A program made the position numbers and the translations under genes. This document shows positions 11,649 through 15,470 of a stretch of 15,470 bases of DNA, piece after piece. Each line of letters begins with the position of its first letter. Position 1 is the stretch's first letter. The notes beneath the pieces are model-generated. The model was not told the DNA's origin. It saw only the letters and a program-made list of their open reading frames with translations, and searched no databases. The DNA lies in contig JAEYPL010000174.1 in the NCBI GenBank assembly GCA_023410905.1, positions 1 to 15,470 on the forward strand, written 5' to 3'. Source of the DNA: Pseudomonadota bacterium. GTDB taxonomy: Bacteria; Pseudomonadota; Alphaproteobacteria; Rhizobiales; Hyphomicrobiaceae.

Positions 11649-13940
11649 CTAGGCGCTGAGAGCGACCGACATCGGCCGTTGAACGCGATCGAAATTCGCG
11701 CCGGTCTCAGCGTGTCTGCGCATCTCGACGAGAGCGAGAAGATAGGAGACGGCGGCCTCGGCGCCTCGGTTCTCGTTGGGTCGATCGGGATGAAGACCAT
11801 CCATGCAGGCGCCTGTGGCAGGATTCACTAGCGCAATTCGGAGGTCATTCTTGCCCAGAAACCAATCGAACGCCGACATTGCCGTTCGCGCCCAGTCCGA
11901 CTGTTTATCCACGCGCACCGCCGCGAGGCAGGCCGAGATCGTTGCGGCGGCCTCGACCGGTTGCTGGTCGAACGGCTCCGGCGGTCTGTTGCGGCGACCG
12001 AAGCTGTGTGACCCGACAGGGCGGAAGTGACCGGATGGCGCAGTCTGCTGCGACATCAGCCAGCGCAGAGATCGCAGACCGGCCACGGCATATCTTGTGT
12101 TCCCGGTCGTCGCGGCGGTCTGGATCAGGGCTTGCGGCAAGCGCGCGTTGTCGTAGGCAAGAACATCCTCAAACCACACCCAGCCACCGGCCCTCCTTAC
12201 AGCCAACGCCGTCATCAAACGGTCAGCTAGTACCGCGCGCAACCGATTGGCGGAGACATCGTCGGTTGCTGACGGACAATAGGCATCCAGCGCGAGCAGC
12301 GTGAAGGCCCAGGCGCGTGGCGACGTGAAGGCTTCGGCCGTGGGCAACGCTCCTTTGAACAGCGCCTTCGCCCAATTGCGCCGCGATCGATCGGCATCCT
12401 TGGTCGCGCAAGCAGCCAAGGCCCACAGCGTCCGGCTGTGGCTATCCTCGGAGCCCTGGTCTTCAAGCCAGCGGCGGTCATAACTCATGAAGTTGCGAAA
12501 GCGCCGTGTGTCGGGGTTCCAGGCGTGCTGGACGAATGCGGCGAACCGCGTCGTCAGCATTTCGGGCAACCGTACGCCTCCAGCATCGGCAAGATTGGAG
12601 GCGAAGAGCAAAGCGCGGGCATTGTCGTCGACACAGTAGCCGTGCGACCGGTCAGGAATGCCATGCACGGCGTGCTGAAGGAGGCCCGTGCTGTCGCACA
12701 TCGATAGGAGATGATCGGTTCGAATGTCGGGCAGTGAAGCTTCACTCGGCCTCGGTACGTGTAGCGCGCCCGCGTTCGTAGGGCCGATGATCGTGGGTTG
12801 AAGGGCACTCTCAAACGTCGCCAGGTAGGCTATGGCCGCTTGCGGCCAGATCATCGAGCGGCTCGCCGCATAGGCGCGCTTGCGCATGGCATGGCGACGC
12901 ACATCGTTGACCAGCAATGCCGAGATTTCTTTGCCGATGGCGCCGGAATCTCCGAACGGCACAAGGATGCCGCGCCCGTCGGCGAGCAACTCCTTGGCGT
13001 GCCAATAGGGTGTCGAGACGACGGCTTTGCCCAATCCATAGCTGTACGCGAGCGTCCCGGACGTCATCTGCGCTTCATTGAGATACGGCGTGACGTAGAC
13101 GTCGCACATCGAGATGAAGTCCAGCAGCGTCGGCTGCTCGACGAACTGATTGAGGAACACGACGTGCTCGTCGACGCCGAGAGCCCGTGCTCGTGCGGTC
13201 AGATTGTCGCGATAGGTTTCGCCTTGATCGCGCAGCAGATTGGGATGCGTGGCGCCGAGCACGACATAGAGAGCCGTAGGACATGATCGGATGATCTCGG
13301 GCATGGCGTCGATCACGGTCTCGATGCCCTTGCTCGGCGACAGCAGACCGAACGTGAGGATGACCGTTCGCCCCTCGAAGCCGAGCTTTTGCTTGGCGCC
13401 CGCGGACTCGAGAAAGGGGAAGTCGGGGATACCATGCGCAATGACGTCGATGTCGTGCGCCGGGACGCCATGGCTTGTGTAGAGGACCTCCCTTCCCTTC
13501 TCCGACATCACCACCAGCTTCGAGGAACGCTCGATGATTCGAGACATCACATCGCGCTGGTCAGGATTTGGATCCGAAAGGACAGTGTGAAGCGTCGTGA
13601 CAATTGGCATGTCGAGGCGCGACAGAAGCTCGACGATGTGACTGCCGGAGACACCGCCAAAGATCCCGTACTCATGTTGTAGCGAGACCAGATCAAATCC
13701 CGATTTGTTTAGGAATTTGGCCGCTTGCAGGTAGTCATCGACCACGCCGTCGCGAAGCTCGATCCGAACAGGCTCCGGGTATCTGTAGGTCCCGCCGGGG
13801 TCGTTCATCGCAACGACGCAGGTTTCCAAATCCGGCCGCGTCTGCGCAACGGCTCTATGCAGATCGTGAGTGAAGGTTGCTATTCCGCAGCGGCGAGGCA
13901 AATGGTTGCCGATGAACGCGATACGTTGGAGTTTCTTCAT
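11649..13940 (-). CDS. GT-B glycosyltransferase fused to a six-hairpin-like C-terminal domain
   Basis: A 763-residue cytoplasmic protein in two parts. Residues 1 to about 385 are a family-4-type GT-B glycosyltransferase: PRRCGIATF (15-23), SLQHEYGIFGG (86-96), FGLLSPSKGIETVIDA (197-212) and LNEAQMTSGTLAYSYG (287-302) with the donor-binding E289. The second Glu of the usual E-x7-E pair is L297. Residues about 405-763 are a helical-hairpin domain as in alpha/alpha-barrel glycosidases, with HGYCVDDNARALL (433-445) as its clearest motif. Such fusions are found next to GH130 genes, so a mannosyl-type sugar donor is plausible but not proved. ATG at 13940 has AAAGGAG just upstream; the frame is open to 13976. 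Its start overlaps the mannose-6-phosphate isomerase frame by 86 bases. Confidence 0.92.
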   Translation of the reverse strand: MKKLQRIAFIGNHLPRRCGIATFTHDLHRAVAQTRPDLETCVVAMNDPGGTYRYPEPVRIELRDGVVDDYLQAAKFLNKSGFDLVSLQHEYGIFGGVSGSHIVELLSRLDMPIVTTLHTVLSDPNPDQRDVMSRIIERSSKLVVMSEKGREVLYTSHGVPAHDIDVIAHGIPDFPFLESAGAKQKLGFEGRTVILTFGLLSPSKGIETVIDAMPEIIRSCPTALYVVLGATHPNLLRDQGETYRDNLTARARALGVDEHVVFLNQFVEQPTLLDFISMCDVYVTPYLNEAQMTSGTLAYSYGLGKAVVSTPYWHAKELLADGRGILVPFGDSGAIGKEISALLVNDVRRHAMRKRAYAASRSMIWPQAAIAYLATFESALQPTIIGPTNAGALHVPRPSEASLPDIRTDHLLSMCDSTGLLQHAVHGIPDRSHGYCVDDNARALLFASNLADAGGVRLPEMLTTRFAAFVQHAWNPDTRRFRNFMSYDRRWLEDQGSEDSHSRTLWALAACATKDADRSRRNWAKALFKGALPTAEAFTSPRAWAFTLLALDAYCPSATDDVSANRLRAVLADRLMTALAVRRAGGWVWFEDVLAYDNARLPQALIQTAATTGNTRYAVAGLRSLRWLMSQQTAPSGHFRPVGSHSFGRRNRPPEPFDQQPVEAAATISACLAAVRVDKQSDWARTAMSAFDWFLGKNDLRIALVNPATGACMDGLHPDRPNENRGAEAAVSYLLALVEMRRHAETGANFDRVQRPMSVALSA

Positions 13941-14898
13941 GTGTTTCTCCTTTGCACCCGCGTGTCGCGGCGCCATCGTCCAGGGAAAGCGGCGACGGCG
14001 TCAGGACTCGCTCTGACGTGCTCACGTCGTCGGAATAAGGCTGTGTATGTTTCTGCAGTAGATTGCGTGCGACGTCGCCGGTGTAGGCAATAAGGCAGGT
14101 TAGGGAGGCGGCACCAACGTGGATGCCAGCTGTTTCAGCTTCTGCATAGATGGCGCCGCCTGCCGCGATCTTGACAGATCCGATGGTTGCCGAACCGCTG
14201 AGCGCGAGCAGCCATGTCTCCCGATCTGCTTCGAGGCACCAGATGGACTCGGGCGGCAGAACGAGCCGTTCGAGCACGAAATGCTGATTGGCCACCAGCA
14301 GCGTTCGTTGATCTGATACGTGGATTGCCTGCGCATCAGGCTCTCCGGCGCCTCTGTGCGCCGCCGCAACCGCGCAATCGAGATGAAGATCACGCTGCCG
14401 GCCGTAGTCGAACAGGCGAAACGTGGTATCGCTGCGTTGCTGGATCTCGGCGATCACCAGCCCGGCGCCGATGGCATGGATGGTGCCGGCGGGAACCGAA
14501 ACGACGTCACCCGCGGCCACTGAGCGCCACGCAACGAGGTCGGCAATCGAGCCGTCCTCGATCGCCCGACGCAACTGCTGCGGCGAGCACGAATGGCGCA
14601 GCCCTATGGCGACCTTTGCATCTGCTGCGGCCTCAATGACGTACCAGGCTTCAGTCTTTCCATTGGGCAGACCGATAGATCGCGCGAAAGTATCATCCGG
14701 ATGCACCTGAATAGACAACGGCTGACTGGTGAAAAGCAACTTGAGCAGGAGCGAGGCAGGCGTTCGATCTGCGCTGGTTCGCTCATACCAAAGCTCGCCG
14801 ATCGACGTACCATCACATTTCGGATGCGTCCAAGGGCGTGGATCGGCGACGCCCCAGGGCTTGATCACGGTGCGCGCGGCTACATGCTCAATTGGCAT
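13855..14898 (-). CDS. manA: Class I mannose-6-phosphate isomerase
   Basis: A 347-residue zinc enzyme that interconverts mannose-6-phosphate and fructose-6-phosphate, supplying activated mannose. Zinc ligands are visible: Q64 and H66 (LSIQVHPDD), E83 (GKTEAWYV) and H141 (PAGTIHAIG), followed by the typical EIQQRSDTTFRLFDYGR (151-167). Length suits the short bacterial class I type, with a C-terminal cupin-like half. ATG at 14898 is chosen; GTG at 14907 would add three residues, and neither has a strong ribosome-binding site. The last about 28 residues run, in another frame, over the start of the glycosyltransferase gene; they are basic and unlike the enzyme, so the original stop may have been lost to a frameshift. 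The neighbours imply use of mannose for a mannoside. The symbol manA is by family, not by proven orthology. Confidence 0.93.
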   Translation of the reverse strand: MPIEHVAARTVIKPWGVADPRPWTHPKCDGTSIGELWYERTSADRTPASLLLKLLFTSQPLSIQVHPDDTFARSIGLPNGKTEAWYVIEAAADAKVAIGLRHSCSPQQLRRAIEDGSIADLVAWRSVAAGDVVSVPAGTIHAIGAGLVIAEIQQRSDTTFRLFDYGRQRDLHLDCAVAAAHRGAGEPDAQAIHVSDQRTLLVANQHFVLERLVLPPESIWCLEADRETWLLALSGSATIGSVKIAAGGAIYAEAETAGIHVGAASLTCLIAYTGDVARNLLQKHTQPYSDDVSTSERVLTPSPLSLDDGAATRGCKGETHEETPTYRVHRQPFASPLRNSNLHSRSA

Positions 14899-14944
14899 GA
14901 GGACCACCCCGCAGCCGGCACGGAGAAGCCGCTTCGGGGATCCC

Positions 14945-15091
14945 TCATCTCGACTTTCGACCGGATGGCTTAGTGGCCGCGCCCATGCCAGACTTCGTGA
15001 GGAAGGGTGTCTCCTGCGCCGCCGGCGTCTTCGGCTTCGCAGATTTCGGCTTTCGGAGCTCGCGATTACCTTTTTGCTGACCTTTTGCCAC
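14945..15091 (-). CDS. Very small lysine-rich protein, 48 residues
   Basis: A 48-residue, strongly basic, probably disordered protein that a 60-codon cut-off would miss. It begins AKGQQKGNRELRKPKSAKPK and ends in a polar tail, KPSGRKSR. Short Rhizobiales proteins with the opening MAKGQxxxNxExRKPK are familiar to me, but their role is unknown; the Lys/Pro richness suggests contact with nucleic acid. GTG at 15091 has GGAG seven bases upstream. It ends 46 bases before the isomerase start on the same strand, so it may be the first gene of the minus-strand cluster. A palindrome, GTGAATTTCAC (15134-15144), and a GCCGC/GCGGC hairpin (15115-15129) lie just upstream. Confidence 0.7.
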   Translation of the reverse strand: MAKGQQKGNRELRKPKSAKPKTPAAQETPFLTKSGMGAATKPSGRKSR

Positions 15092-15133
15092 GTATCATCT
15101 CCATGTTCTGCTGTGCCGCACGAGGCGGCTTAG

Positions 15134-15144
15134 GTGAATTTCAC
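15134..15144. promoter_or_regulatory. Palindrome upstream of the mannoside cluster
   Basis: GTGAA-T-TTCAC is a perfect 5-base inverted repeat around one base, about 45 bases upstream of the first gene of the minus-strand cluster and in an AT-rich patch. It could be an operator, but no repressor gene is adjacent and a repeat this short can arise by chance. Confidence 0.25.
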
Positions 15145-15221
15145 TTAAATCGGCGCAAGTCGAATTGATGTGGCCAGCGAGTGAGGTGAGTCCCCGCCTG
15201 CCACTTCGAGTCGCTTGGCGC

Positions 15222-15389
15222 TCAGTTCTTGACGGCCACCTTGTCGTCGAGGATCAGCGTCGCGCAGGCACGCGTCATCGTTGAATCGACGGACCTGACT
15301 CCTGGCATCTTTGCCCAGCCGCCCTTCTCGATGAAGTTGCCTTGATCCCATGTGTGGACGGCATCCTGTTGGCAAGGACTTTCTGCTTG
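15222..15389 (-). pseudogene. Probable gene remnant, 55 codons, no start codon
   Basis: A minus-strand open frame that reads QAESPCQQDAVHTWDQGNF, IEKGGWAKMPGVRSVDSTM, TRACATLILDDKVAVKN before its stop. It looks like the end of a real small protein, with two cysteines and an even composition. A TGA closes the frame directly upstream and no usable start exists before the internal ATG at 15308, so either the 5' end is frameshifted or the true gene begins in another frame further right. The other two frames here are arginine-rich shadows. No family is recognised. Confidence 0.4.
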
Positions 15390-15470
15390 TCACACTGTGC
15401 TGGTCGGTAGCGCCCATGTGTCCGGCCTTTCTGCTCGGCGCGAACACCGATGGCCTTCATGCTATCCGCA

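Overview
The window looks like a GC-rich alphaproteobacterial chromosome of the order Hyphomicrobiales (Rhizobiales), most like Bradyrhizobium or a close relative. This rests on recognised families: an FYDLN-type acidic protein, a DUF4167-like protein, a GcrA-type sigma-binding tail, a GAF/HWE histidine kinase with a single-domain response regulator, and many short orphan proteins of the kind common in these genomes. No tRNA, rRNA, CRISPR array or complete insertion sequence was seen.

Left part (1-5,500) is a low-density accessory-looking stretch. It has a short tyrosine recombinase without the usual N-terminal domain (304-936, minus), a 62-residue orphan (1414-1602), a cold-shock protein (1904-2113, minus) with a candidate terminator, and two small plus-strand genes (2491-2691, 2789-2983). 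A minus-strand pair follows: a 53-residue orphan and an FYDLN protein (3587 down to 3012). A plus-strand orphan (4118-4435) precedes a minus-strand run of three small genes (5197 down to 4490): two single-pass membrane peptides around a DUF2188-like protein. The long gaps between these genes hold inverted repeats and gene-like scraps but no convincing large gene.

Middle part (5,500-9,006) is regulatory and small-gene territory. A 72-residue conserved orphan (5526-5744) is followed by a CheY-like response regulator (5962-6333), which converges on a GAF-HWE histidine kinase (6414-7568, minus); the two probably form a signalling pair. An 83-residue protein (7808-8059) carries only the C-terminal, sigma70-binding part of GcrA. 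A crowded block (8275-9006) has a CxxC zinc-ribbon-like protein, overlapping small frames and a DUF4167-like protein.

Right part (8,998-15,091) is a minus-strand carbohydrate cluster. In transcription order it contains a 48-residue basic protein, a class I mannose-6-phosphate isomerase, a 763-residue fusion of a GT-B glycosyltransferase with a six-hairpin-like C-terminal domain, a GH130-type mannoside phosphorylase/hydrolase, a 107-residue protein of unknown function and a transglutaminase-like protein. Together they suggest that hexose phosphate is channelled through mannose-6-phosphate into a mannoside that is built by the glycosyltransferase and recycled by GH130. This is the best candidate in the window for a poorly described system. 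The final 380 bases hold a 55-codon reading frame without a start codon, probably a gene remnant.
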